The position numbers were made by a program, and so were the translations under genes. Of a stretch of DNA of 64,000 nt, positions 39,501 to 44,449 are shown in pieces. Numbering within the stretch: position 1 is the first letter of the stretch; the number at the start of each line of letters is the position of its first letter. The DNA is taken from positions 30,503,956 through 30,567,955 of the forward strand of contig CM048851.1 in assembly GCA_026545225.1 (NCBI GenBank), given 5' to 3'. The notes under the pieces were generated by a model. The model worked only from the letters and a program-made list of their open reading frames with translations, did no database searches and was not told where the DNA came from. This stretch comes from Cornus controversa (taxonomy: Eukaryota > Streptophyta > Magnoliopsida > Cornales > Cornaceae).

Positions 39501-42500
39501 TGGCCATTAAAGTCTCCTCCTATATACCCTTTTACTCTTTCGGGTATCCCTTGCATCAATTTGTCCATATGTTCCCAAAATTGTGTTTTAATATTGTCAT
39601 CTAGTCCTACTTGGGGTGCATACGGGCTAATTATATTAACTATATTTTTTCCTAATACTAGTTTTACAAATATTATCCTATCTTCTTTTCTAATAACGGT
39701 TATTACATCTTTTAAATTCTTATCAATGATTATCCCTACCCCATTTTTGTGTTTATTCTTTCCGGTATAATATAATTTATATCCTTCAATCTCTCTAGCT
39801 TTTGCACCTACCAACTTAGTTTCTTGTAGACACAAAATATTAATCTTTCTTCTAATCATAGTCTCTACTAACTCCATTCTTTTACCCGTCAAGGTTCCTA
39901 TGTTCCAAGTCCCTATCCTAAGCCTACTATCCTGAACTAACTTCTTTATCCGCACTCGTCCGGAAAAACGCGGGAACCCTTGCCAATTTTTTACTGCATC
40001 GGGTGCCTGATGTGGCGCCCCTTGCCCATTTTTGGAAACATCCGAAAGCTGATGCAATGCGTGTCTTAAGGGGAACGCCCTAGTATTTACTCGTGTATTC
40101 ATAGGATTCATGTTCATATTGGTCATGATATAGTTTTACGCCAGCTGTCAAGCTACCTGACGCAACCCTCCTCCTTTATCCGGGCTTGTGTGAACTTCAA
40201 ATTGTTTACCATACACTGCACAAGTTCATGTCGCTGCAGTTTGAATAAAAAAAACTGTGGGATATTTTGTTTATGTTCTTTAAGCTGTAAAGCTGCATTT
40301 AATTTTTAACCCCTCAGGTGCAGTACAAAAAGTAGCTTGGGATAGTGTAGTGTCAGCAATATAATAGGCTGCTCCAGATTTCCAGCAATGAAGAAAATAG
40401 GCTTTCTCCCCCAGCACAGTTGAAATCAGGAAGTGGATACTCTTACAAAGTCCTTCCAATTTAATGACTGGCGTCAACCCTAGATTTGAATTGCCACACT
40501 CTGGAAAAAGACAGTTTCTGTTTTTCTCTCGATCTTGAGTTAGATATTGAGCAATTTGTTTTCCTCTGGCTTTTAGTTTGATATCTTGGGGGACTATTGG
40601 CAAACCAATTGTAATGTATAACAACAATTCTTCTGTGTTTTAGGTAGAGATCTACCCGCTGAAGATACATTTGACTGAGACAATGTATAGAATGATGTGG
40701 GAGTATTTCTTCCCAGAAGAAGAACAAGACTCCCAGCGACGGCAGGTTAGTTGAAAGATGTGGTGCTTCGAAACTTGTGGAAACTTTTGCTGTAGAAGCT
40801 AATGCAGGTGCAATTCACATGGTGATATCTAGGAAGTTTGGAAGGTTTCAACTACTGCTGGCTTAAGACGTGTAAAGAAAGGCTCATCAATGCATGATGC
40901 TTCTGCCTCGAGCAGTCAGTCGACGAAAGAGTTTGAGGTTTCTTCCAAGTCAAACACCCCCGGTACCAGTCAGTGTTCTGTTCATGCTGATCCCAATCAT
41001 GTGAGCTTCTGAAGTGCCTTCCTACATATAATAATTCTGAATGAATTACTTTGTTCATCCCAATGTAGCAATGAAGAGAAGTATGTGAAGGATTTTTTAA
41101 GTATTAAATGTCTGGTCTAGGCCTCTGTATGGGCATGAGCCTGTAAGATCTTTAGAGATTTCATTTAGCAGGGGGCAATTGTAATTAAAAATTTAACAAT
41201 TTTGACAATAACCATATATTTTAACAGGTGCCTGTTTCTGTGCAGGCAACAAAGTTGCAGGACCTAAAAGCAAATATTGTTCGTGGTTCAACCCCTGAGC
41301 TAAGACGAACGTCTTCCTTTGACAGAACATGGGAAGAAAATGTGGCAGAATCTGTGGCTAATGAACTTGTATTGCAGGTTCACTCTTCAAGCATCTCTTC
41401 ATCAAAAACTGAGCCCCTTGGTTCTACTGAGCTGCAAGATGAACCCACTAGAAACAAACCAAAAGACTCCAAATCTGTCAAGTCTGGTCGTTCCTCTCAC
41501 GAGGATAAAAAGGTTGGAAAGGTGCAAGATGAGAAAAGATCTAGACCTCGAAGAATGAGGGAGTTTCACAATATCAAGATAAGTCAGGTTGGTTCAGTTT
41601 GAAGAAAATAATATTCCATTGTTGCCTATTGTATTCATGTTGCTTTCTGAATTGATATGTTCAACATTAAAATGGAGCAGGTTGAGCTACTAGTTACTTA
41701 TGAAGGATCAAGATTTGCTGTGAGTGATCTTAGGCTGCTAATGGATACATTTCACCGTGTTGACTTCACTGGAACTTGGAGAAGACTTTTCTCACGAGTT
41801 AAGAAGCATATTATTTGGGGAGTCCTCAAGTCTGTTACAGGAATGCAGGCAAGTAATCTGCATCAAAATTTGTTTCCTTTTCAATGGATGACTAATTTAT
41901 CTACCACTACTACATGCTTGAGTTTCCTATAACATGGGCTCTCTCTATTTAGCGGCACAATTTCAACCCTTTTTTTTCAACTGCTGTAGCAATAAAATCG
42001 CTAGGAAGCCTCTGACTGATTGGTTTACCATACAAAGACTATAAAACCTCTATTCTGTCCTCACCCTATTTCACACTGCTATGTATTTGATCTATTTCAT
42101 TTGCAAATGATCTTGCAGGGATGAACATTCACTATCAACAGAAAAATTATGTTTAGTCCTCATTGATTAGATTAATCCTAAAATTCTAGATCATTTAGAT
42201 GCAAAATATATTGATTAGAATAAATTATTATCATTGAGATGTTATTCTCGTTCTTATTATTATTCACCCTCTAATGCTTCATTTGTTAAAGTGCAGGGTA
42301 AGAAGTTCAAGGATAAAGCACATGGTCAAAGGGATGCTAGTGCAGCTGGTCTTCCCAGCAGTGATCTTAATTTCAGTGATAGTGATGGAGGTTCAGCTGG
42401 GAAATCTGATCAGTACCCATTTACCAAGCGTCCCAGTGATGGAGCAGGTGATGGATTTGTCACCTCAATAAAGGGCCTTTTCAATTCTCAACGACGCAAG

Positions 42501-43125
42501 GCCAAGGCATTTGTTCTTCGAACAATGAGGGGTGAAGCAGAGGATGAGTTCCATGGTGAGTGGAGTGAAAGTGATGTGGAGTTCTCTCCCTTTGCTAGGC
42601 AGCTGACCATAACAAAAGCTAAGAGGCTCATCAGACGGCACACTAAGAAGTTCCGCTCAAGAGGGCAGAAAGGTTTGTAAAGCTTATACTTCAATTTTAT
42701 GCATTTGTTTTCCTTTTTTTTTTTTTTTTACCTAAAACCATAATCGTTGTTCACCACATTCGACAACGTTGCAATCATGGAATAAGTTCAAATCCTTCTA
42801 ATTCCATTTCCAGTAATAAGGAGAATGCAAAAGGAGTGCGCTAGTAGATACATTGTGGGATGTCATTTATACTTTTGTACTGTTAGCCTCCCTGTTGGGT
42901 GTATAAGTTATTTTCACCCTAATGTGCCCCCATATAGAATTGGTTTCTTCCAAAATTTGTGGAGGGTTTGAACTTAATATAGACTTGCTGACTTTGAGAC
43001 TCATGGTTCCTCCTCCAGGTATATCTTCTCAACAGAGAGACTCACTTCCATCATCACCAAGGGACATCACACCATTTGAAAGTGATTCCGGTGGATCCTC
43101 ACCATACGAGGATTTCAACGAGTAG
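1633..43125 (+). CDS. SABRE: SABRE-like bridge-like lipid transfer protein, 3' part of gene (16 exons)
   Basis: Exons: 1633-1884, 18504-20609, 21795-23736, 24321-24421, 26486-26842, 27027-27145, 27787-28036, 29510-29734, 30171-30310, 33277-33349, 40644-40745, 40833-41000, 41228-41587, 41681-41848, 42297-42672, 43019-43125. Joined, they total 6846 nt with no internal stop: 2281 residues plus TAG. I recognise the protein as plant SABRE from blocks such as [58 protein letters not shown] and the C-terminus SPYEDFNE. Known for the family: giant repeating-beta-groove proteins (FMP27/Hobbit/BLTP2, with Golgi-body localisation and Apt1-type domains) that move lipids at membrane contacts; SABRE acts in cell-plate orientation, cell expansion and root-hair growth. 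Family members are about 2600 residues, so roughly 300-350 N-terminal residues lie left of base 1. Introns reach 16.6 and 7.3 kb because of transposon insertions. One donor is GC (41849). It looks functional; no exon carries a frameshift. Confidence 0.93.
2322..6310 (-). mobile_element. Decayed Ty1/copia LTR retrotransposon (pol remnants)
   Basis: Order on the minus strand fits copia. Gag start ATG at 6074; a zinc-knuckle remnant near 5960-5900 ([11 protein letters not shown]); the GAG-pre-integrase pair [10 protein letters not shown] near 5730; integrase core ([17 protein letters not shown]) near 5590; RT with [11 protein letters not shown] near 4050 in place of YVDD; and RNase H ([10 protein letters not shown]…[10 protein letters not shown]) 3471-3205. 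Many stops and frameshifts break it into pieces. A polypurine tract (CTTGAGGGAGA on minus) sits at about 3119-3105, next to the 3' LTR start at 3104 (TGTTGTGATAG on minus). Most of gag and the 5' LTR and primer site are not recognisable, so the outer limits are estimates. It lies antisense in SABRE intron 1885-18503 and cannot be autonomous. Confidence 0.85.
2522..3080. mobile_element. Non-autonomous hAT-like element with GTGTC subterminal repeats (copy 1)
   Basis: Terminal inverted repeats CTAAGAAGCACGGA (2522-2535) and TCCGTGCTTCCTAG (3067-3080) differ at one base. An 8-bp target duplication agtagact flanks it at 2514-2521 and 3081-3088. Both ends are dense in GACACG/CGTGTC motifs around an AT-rich centre without coding capacity. 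It sits inside the 3' LTR of the copia element, so it is younger. The 8-bp duplication suggests hAT; the assignment rests on that and the TIRs only. Confidence 0.82.
6311..7559. other. Intronic sequence, nothing recognised
   Basis: AT-rich intronic DNA between the copia element and the L1 debris. The short open frames at 6678-7120 resemble no family I know and lack splice-site support. Confidence 0.4.
7560..7790. repeat. Dispersed repeat, inverted relative to 36150-36300, with an RTE-like tail
   Basis: The stretch from tttctagcatag through ggcaatcttcgtctacaagg matches the reverse complement of about 36160-36270, including aatcttcgtctacaagggta. From 7735 a segment similar to RTE 3' ends follows (actacttgggataggctac). 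The parent family is not identified. Confidence 0.5.
8190..8520 (+). mobile_element. L1-type LINE 3' fragment with A-rich tail
   Basis: The translated end contains the phrase [20 protein letters not shown] (8255-8320), shared with the 3' ends of the two other L1 fragments here. It finishes taatgaaatttaacttataaaaaaaataaaa. Coding is broken and the 5' limit is unclear. Confidence 0.65.
8832..8844 (+). other. Primer-binding site (initiator-Met tRNA)
   Basis: TGGTATCAGAGCC lies immediately after the 5' LTR of the miniature copia element, as in most plant LTR retrotransposons. It fixes the element's strand. Confidence 0.85.
9214..11006 (-). mobile_element. Non-autonomous Ty3/gypsy-type LTR element
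   Basis: Two LTRs, 9214-9590 (377 bp) and 10629-11006 (378 bp), are highly similar. A 5-bp duplication caatt flanks them (9209-9213, 11007-11011). On the minus strand the 5' LTR is the right one, followed two bases later by the primer site TGGTATTAGAGC (10626-10615); a purine-rich tract (CCCGGAGGGAC) precedes the left LTR. The minus-strand LTR starts TGATGCA and ends TGCATTA, so the usual CA end is TA. The interior starts with a gag-like leader (ATG at 10555, [12 protein letters not shown]) and continues as an acidic frame; no protease, RT, RNase H or integrase is present. Movement would need trans-acting proteins. Inserted in the miniature copia element. Confidence 0.88.
9568..10431 (-). pseudogene. 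Acidic gag-region ORF of the gypsy-type element, with in-frame stop
   Basis: One continuous minus-strand frame from about 10431 runs into the left LTR at 9568, broken only by a TAG at 10137-10135 (…DESW, stop, F, MESTTIES…). The first 98 residues are strongly acidic ([31 protein letters not shown]); the next 187 include [20 protein letters not shown] and a basic [11 protein letters not shown] stretch. An upstream 37-codon gag-like leader (10555-10442) is in another frame. No retroviral-type enzyme motif is visible. Function unknown. Confidence 0.6.
12018..12436 (+). repeat. ~208-bp tandem duplication inside the L1 RT domain
   Basis: The segment starting ttctttgg at 12018 repeats from 12226 through gttctgtgatg. 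It duplicates the RGLRQGDS…FADDII part of RT. A period of 208 is not a multiple of 3, so the second copy is out of frame. Divergence between copies is small. Confidence 0.88.
13113..14028. mobile_element. Non-autonomous hAT element (GAGCTCGGCTCG-rich) inside the L1
   Basis: An 8-bp target duplication gttgtggg lies at 13105-13112 and 14029-14036. The termini TAGAGCTG and CTGCCCTA are imperfect inverted repeats of the hAT type (TAGGGCTG-like). Subterminal regions are rich in gagctcg/cgagctc motifs on both sides; the centre has no transposase. Removing it rejoins the L1 reading (…[15 protein letters not shown]). Confidence 0.88.
15000..15350 (+). mobile_element. L1-type LINE 3' fragment (third copy)
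   Basis: It shares the phrase [20 protein letters not shown], frame-shifted from LWRERN…SFDGEE, and the terminal pattern gcttttgcgggttgcg…ctttttaatacaatcttataaaaaaataaa with the other L1 tails in this window. Coding is broken. Confidence 0.65.
15750..16215 (-). mobile_element. RTE-clade LINE 3' end, minus strand
   Basis: The minus-strand frame 16097-15864 reads [35 protein letters not shown] and [12 protein letters not shown], the typical RTE C-terminal tail. It is followed by an end ggccgaccccattcttatgg…aagaatgatgatgatc with a GAT-repeat tail at about 15760. It interrupts the + strand RTE copy. Confidence 0.75.
16838..17145 (+). mobile_element. Solo copia-type LTR
   Basis: A 308-bp unit starts CGTTGGATAATATG (original TGTTGG) and ends ATCAACA, with a 5-bp duplication gagac at 16833-16837 and 17146-17150. 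Inside are a TATA-like cctataaatagagg and the phrase gtggatgtaggccgtagtgg, typical of plant copia LTRs. Removing it restores the RTE reading [20 protein letters not shown]. No internal region remains, so it arose by LTR-LTR recombination. Confidence 0.85.
17235..18235. other. Non-coding block of unlike composition, possibly organelle-derived
   Basis: From about 17235 to the run before 18250 the sequence is visibly richer in G and C than neighbouring introns, lacks poly-A/T runs, and has no open frame or transposon hallmark. Its texture (gaagggggtagagctatc, cctatgggaacatcgatc) resembles plant mitochondrial intergenic DNA. I cannot match it to a named organelle gene, so this is only a suspicion. 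Confidence 0.3.
18504..20609 (+). CDS. SABRE: SABRE exon B (largest exon)
   Basis: 702 codons, acceptor atgcag, donor gtaggt. It carries the most conserved SABRE core (window residues 85-786): [45 protein letters not shown], a long basic linker and a Ser/Gly-rich segment near residue 650. The ATG at 18498 is intronic and not a start. Confidence 0.93.
20610..21794 (+). other. SABRE intron B-C, nothing else recognised
   Basis: Intron of 1185 bp, gtaggt to ttgcag. No transposon signature seen; the open frames in it have no family resemblance. Confidence 0.6.
21795..23736 (+). CDS. SABRE: SABRE exon C
   Basis: 1942 nt, phase 0 in, one base carried out; donor gtaagt. It encodes [19 protein letters not shown], the RBG-unit segment with [35 protein letters not shown], and an acidic [14 protein letters not shown] tract. 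Near the end are three tandem 14-residue repeats (23547-23672). Confidence 0.93.
23547..23672 (+). repeat. Three in-frame 42-bp tandem repeats in SABRE exon C
   Basis: Three consecutive 14-codon units starting at 23547, 23589 and 23631, each reading [11 protein letters not shown](A/V)ET with the last residue changed to Ser. Period 42 keeps the frame. They lie in a low-complexity Ser/Pro/Gln linker between conserved blocks, so copy-number change is probably tolerated. Confidence 0.95.
23845..24166. mobile_element. hAT-like MITE with GTGTC motifs (copy 2)
   Basis: Inverted repeats CTATGTTACATGGAC (23845-23859) and GTCCAAGTAACATAG (24152-24166), one mismatch, flanked by the perfect 8-bp duplication ctttccag (23837-23844, 24167-24174). 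Subterminal gtgtcggatacgg / cgtgtcgggcgtgtc motifs and an AT-rich centre match the architecture of the 2522-3080 element. Length 322 bp. It lies in SABRE intron C-D. Confidence 0.9.
24321..24421 (+). CDS. SABRE: SABRE exon D
   Basis: 101 nt plus the carried G gives 34 codons: [17 protein letters not shown]…, then [14 protein letters not shown]. Acceptor ccag, donor gtaagt. It continues into [11 protein letters not shown] of the next exon. Confidence 0.9.
24422..26485 (+). other. SABRE intron D-E, nothing recognised
   Basis: 2.06-kb intron, gtaagt to gacag. AT-rich; I see no coding remnant or clear repeat ends. Confidence 0.55.
26486..26842 (+). CDS. SABRE: SABRE exon E
   Basis: 119 codons, phase 0. 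It encodes [21 protein letters not shown]-type motifs, [16 protein letters not shown] and the segment with [15 protein letters not shown], part of the conserved C-terminal half. Acceptor gacag, donor gtggat. Confidence 0.92.
27027..27145 (+). CDS. SABRE: SABRE exon F
   Basis: 119 nt, phase 0 in, two bases carried out: [18 protein letters not shown] then [17 protein letters not shown]. Acceptor ctacag, donor gtaagt. Confidence 0.9.
27787..28036 (+). CDS. SABRE: SABRE exon G
   Basis: 250 nt; with the two carried bases it makes 84 codons. It begins [16 protein letters not shown] with an acidic stretch, then a charged helical segment ([19 protein letters not shown]) likely to form a coiled coil, and ends IVSGGRSTL. 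Donor gtgaga. Confidence 0.9.
28037..29509 (+). other. SABRE intron G-H, nothing recognised
   Basis: 1.47-kb intron, gtgaga to cctcag. No transposon signature. The short frame around 28160-28320 ([17 protein letters not shown]) is not conserved SABRE sequence. Confidence 0.55.
29510..29734 (+). CDS. SABRE: SABRE exon H
   Basis: 75 codons, phase 0. It continues the charged helical region ([18 protein letters not shown]), then [16 protein letters not shown] and [16 protein letters not shown]. Acceptor cctcag, donor gtgagc. Confidence 0.92.
30171..30310 (+). CDS. SABRE: SABRE exon I
   Basis: 140 nt: [20 protein letters not shown] then [22 protein letters not shown], among the best conserved SABRE blocks. 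Acceptor cacacag, donor gtatgt, two bases carried out. Confidence 0.92.
30548..30575 (+). repeat. (CT)n microsatellite
   Basis: About fourteen uninterrupted TC dinucleotides in the SABRE intron 30311-33276. Confidence 0.95.
31497..31955 (-). mobile_element. RTE-clade LINE 3' fragment, minus strand
   Basis: The phrase ccttgcctttatttcatatgaatgaggtcggg, followed by decayed C-terminal RTE sequence (agtcacacc…cattctcatttt), matches the RTE 3' end at 15750-16215. Heavily mutated. Confidence 0.65.
32180..32425 (+). mobile_element. RTE-clade LINE 3' end, + strand
   Basis: It reads into RTE tail sequence (gacccgatgatgcaccgg, aggaagagttg) and ends ccgcatccatatgggataatgg with the GAT-repeat tail (gatgatgatgatgag) at about 32404-32416. 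Together with the minus fragment at 31497-31955 it forms a head-to-head pair. Confidence 0.65.
33277..33349 (+). CDS. SABRE: SABRE exon J (short)
   Basis: 73 nt; with the two carried bases it makes 25 codons: [20 protein letters not shown] then ELFQ. Acceptor ttgcag, donor gtaatc. It lies alone between introns of 3.0 and 7.3 kb. Confidence 0.9.
33350..35150 (+). other. SABRE intron J-K, left part, nothing firmly recognised
   Basis: Intron sequence to about 34650 is ordinary AT-rich DNA. From about 34740 to 35030 composition becomes more GC-rich without an open frame; it may belong to the LTR-related segment to its right. Confidence 0.4.
35185..36170 (-). mobile_element. Probable LTR-derived segment
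   Basis: On the minus strand TATCAGAGCC (35202-35193) resembles the end of a tRNA-Met primer site. To its right lies non-coding DNA with the phrase acgtggaaaaccctagaaag (35407-35426), common in plant copia LTRs. No second LTR or coding region is visible. Limits and family are guesses. Confidence 0.35.
36150..36300. repeat. Dispersed repeat, inverted copy of 7560-7720
   Basis: Its reverse complement shares ttaatttctagcatag and aatcttcgtctacaagggta, in order, with 7580-7710. Moderate divergence. Confidence 0.55.
38512..39033 (-). mobile_element. Solo LTR of the gypsy-type family, nested in the RTE LINE
   Basis: It starts TAATGCAATCAGCT, continues with agagctagatcaagctag and cacccacaactcaatcccaa as in the LTRs at 9214 and 10629, and ends GATCTGCATCA. 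A 5-bp duplication catag flanks it. At about 520 bp it is longer than the 378-bp LTRs of the other copy, through its middle part. Removal rejoins the LINE. Confidence 0.85.
39119..40126 (-). CDS. RTE LINE endonuclease ORF (EEP family)
   Basis: 335 codons open. Endonuclease/exonuclease/phosphatase motifs occur in order: [10 protein letters not shown] (about residue 70), [10 protein letters not shown] (about 95), SPYAPQVG (about 165), [11 protein letters not shown] (about 205) and a terminal SQHRFLALD in place of SDH-. The N-terminal 60 residues are the RTE leader with no known domain. Known role: it nicks target DNA for target-primed reverse transcription. The downstream RT is broken, so this is a remnant that happens to be open. 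It is a transposon gene, not a host gene. Confidence 0.85.
   Translation of the reverse strand: MTNMNMNPMNTRVNTRAFPLRHALHQLSDVSKNGQGAPHQAPDAVKNWQGFPRFSGRVRIKKLVQDSRLRIGTWNIGTLTGKRMELVETMIRRKINILCLQETKLVGAKAREIEGYKLYYTGKNKHKNGVGIIIDKNLKDVITVIRKEDRIIFVKLVLGKNIVNIISPYAPQVGLDDNIKTQFWEHMDKLMQGIPERVKGYIGGDFNGHVGKKCGGYEMEYGGHGFGYRNDAGETVLDFAVAYNLLIKNTYSIKRDEHLITFKSGSNMRQIDYFLTRKLDRLTNKNCKVIPRESLTSQHRFLALDLCIKGQPKRRERTINPRTMWWNLRGEYRII
40644..40745 (+). CDS. SABRE: SABRE exon K
   Basis: 34 codons: [20 protein letters not shown] then [14 protein letters not shown], a hallmark block of the family. Acceptor tttag, donor gttagt. It follows the 7.3-kb intron that holds the antisense RTE LINE. Confidence 0.93.
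40833..41000 (+). CDS. SABRE: SABRE exon L
   Basis: 56 codons: [17 protein letters not shown], then a Ser-rich variable stretch ending HADPNH. Acceptor tctag, donor gtgagc. The preceding intron is only 87 bp. Confidence 0.88.
41228..41587 (+). CDS. SABRE: SABRE exon M
   Basis: 120 codons: [40 protein letters not shown], a variable hydrophilic stretch, then [13 protein letters not shown]. Acceptor aacag, donor gttggt. Confidence 0.92.
41681..41848 (+). CDS. SABRE: SABRE exon N (followed by a GC donor)
   Basis: 56 codons: [40 protein letters not shown], then VTGMQ. The reading continues into GKKFKDK of the next exon only if the intron starts with gcaagt at 41849, a GC-AG donor in the usual CAG|gcaagt context. 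Confidence 0.9.
42297..42672 (+). CDS. SABRE: SABRE exon O
   Basis: 376 nt: GKKFKDK, acidic/Ser linker, [20 protein letters not shown], a basic cluster ([20 protein letters not shown]) and [16 protein letters not shown]. Acceptor tgcag, donor gtttgt, one base carried out. Confidence 0.92.
43019..43125 (+). CDS. SABRE: SABRE last coding exon
   Basis: Acceptor ctccag. 35 codons plus [23 protein letters not shown], then the conserved acidic end SPYEDFNE. The 3' UTR follows. Confidence 0.92.
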
Positions 43126-44383
43126 AAGAGTCTGGAGCATGGTATTCTCCATAGGTTTTGGGTGGCACATCACACGGTTTCTGTTTGTGTATAACAACAC
43201 TCCACATTGAGCTGGGAGTCTGGGGAATCGACGCAACTACCTCGGATGACCTGAATTATCTTCAAATAAAAGCATGCTGAGGAACTCCATGCATGTAAAT
43301 AGTGAAATTATTCTTAATGATATACCCTATGGAAATTGTAGATTTTCCACCTCTCCCAATTTTCCCTGCAAGAGTTGTATCATTTGCACTACGCAATGTT
43401 ACTAATGTTCTGTTTCAATGTTTTGTTTATTTGTATTGACACTGCCTTTGGCTGGCCAGAATGAACATATGAGCTCCCAAGAGTTCGATAATTTTTGTAC
43501 CCACTTATATATTGCGAATAAAATAATATATGAAATTCTCTCCATCTGTGTGTGTGTGTGTTTGAAATATCTTCTGGTAAACAAACTTTGTTTTTATATA
43601 TGTGCCCTGTTGTCTTTCCCCAACTTTGTAATAATAGTTGCAGCAACTTTACTTATATCTGTAACAATTACTCGTACACAAAATATTGGTTACCCACGCT
43701 GTGAATTAGGTAGTGCTGTTTATATTACTATCTTAGACCAGTTGATGATGAGAATTTAAAAATCATTTGAGACCCCCACAGATTATGCTGCTTGACTAGT
43801 TAACCTTAAGTCTACCCATATAGACCGTAAGAATATAAAGGGTAGAGCAGTTGCCAGAGTCCTCCGATCACACAAAAAAAACCATCAAAACACACAATTT
43901 GCCTGTCATGTCCCAGGAGGATTTGCCCGGTTTAGGATTTAGGGTTTGAAATCCTTCGAAAATTAATAAAAACTTGTGTATAGACTAATTATTGCACATG
44001 AACCACATTTCAATTAAAACGAAGCAGATTTCAAATAATTTCAGTAAGAATAAGCCTTGGCAAATGATCACATGTATAGAGACTAGTTAAGGCACTTGAC
44101 ATTATCTGCAACAACTCGTACAACACACAAGATCCTAGTGCTAATATCAACATTAACCACCCCAATATGTTCTTTAGTTGTGAGTGACTCCCCCGGAGTT
44201 AGATAAATAACTGCAACCGGGATTCAATGCCATGGCCGTATAACTTCAGACAGACGATTCACAGCTCAGTGGTCACTCTTCTTTATGAGGGAAATCAATA
44301 ATTTGTGACCTGTAAAGAGCATAAAACATGTGAGGAAGTTAAGGTGTTTCATGGTATCATTGGAGTTAGAAATCGTCTACTTA
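43126..44383. other. Convergent intergenic region (3' UTRs)
   Basis: SABRE and ZML stop codons face each other across 1258 bp, which must hold both 3' UTRs and terminators. A short (TG)n run lies at about 43549-43561. No gene seen; poly(A) sites cannot be fixed from sequence alone. Confidence 0.7.
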
Positions 44384-44449
44384 CTAATCAAAGTTAGCAG
44401 GAATGTCCATCTCTGATTCTGAAGCCTCTGCAAGCTCAACCAAAGTTTC
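44384..44449 (-). CDS. ZML: ZML exon 10 (stop)
   Basis: 21 codons plus [23 protein letters not shown], then D. The ending is the usual one for this class. Confidence 0.9.
   Translation of the reverse strand, partial: ETLVELAEASESEMDIPANFD

Larger units (their letters stand above)
36539..40190 (-). mobile_element. Near full-length RTE-clade LINE, antisense in a SABRE intron
   Basis: On the minus strand: a 5' leader (about 40190-40130, gataaaggaggagggttgcg); an apparently intact endonuclease frame at 40126-39119; RT pieces at 37989-37723 ([20 protein letters not shown]), 37713-37510 ([40 protein letters not shown]) and about 37340 ([12 protein letters not shown]); then the C-terminal region 37303-36869. 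The 3' end reads ccgaccccaagtacttgg…ggttgttgtt. RT has frameshifts, and the catalytic FADD reads FAND, so it is inactive. A solo LTR (38512-39033) interrupts it. Confidence 0.9.
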
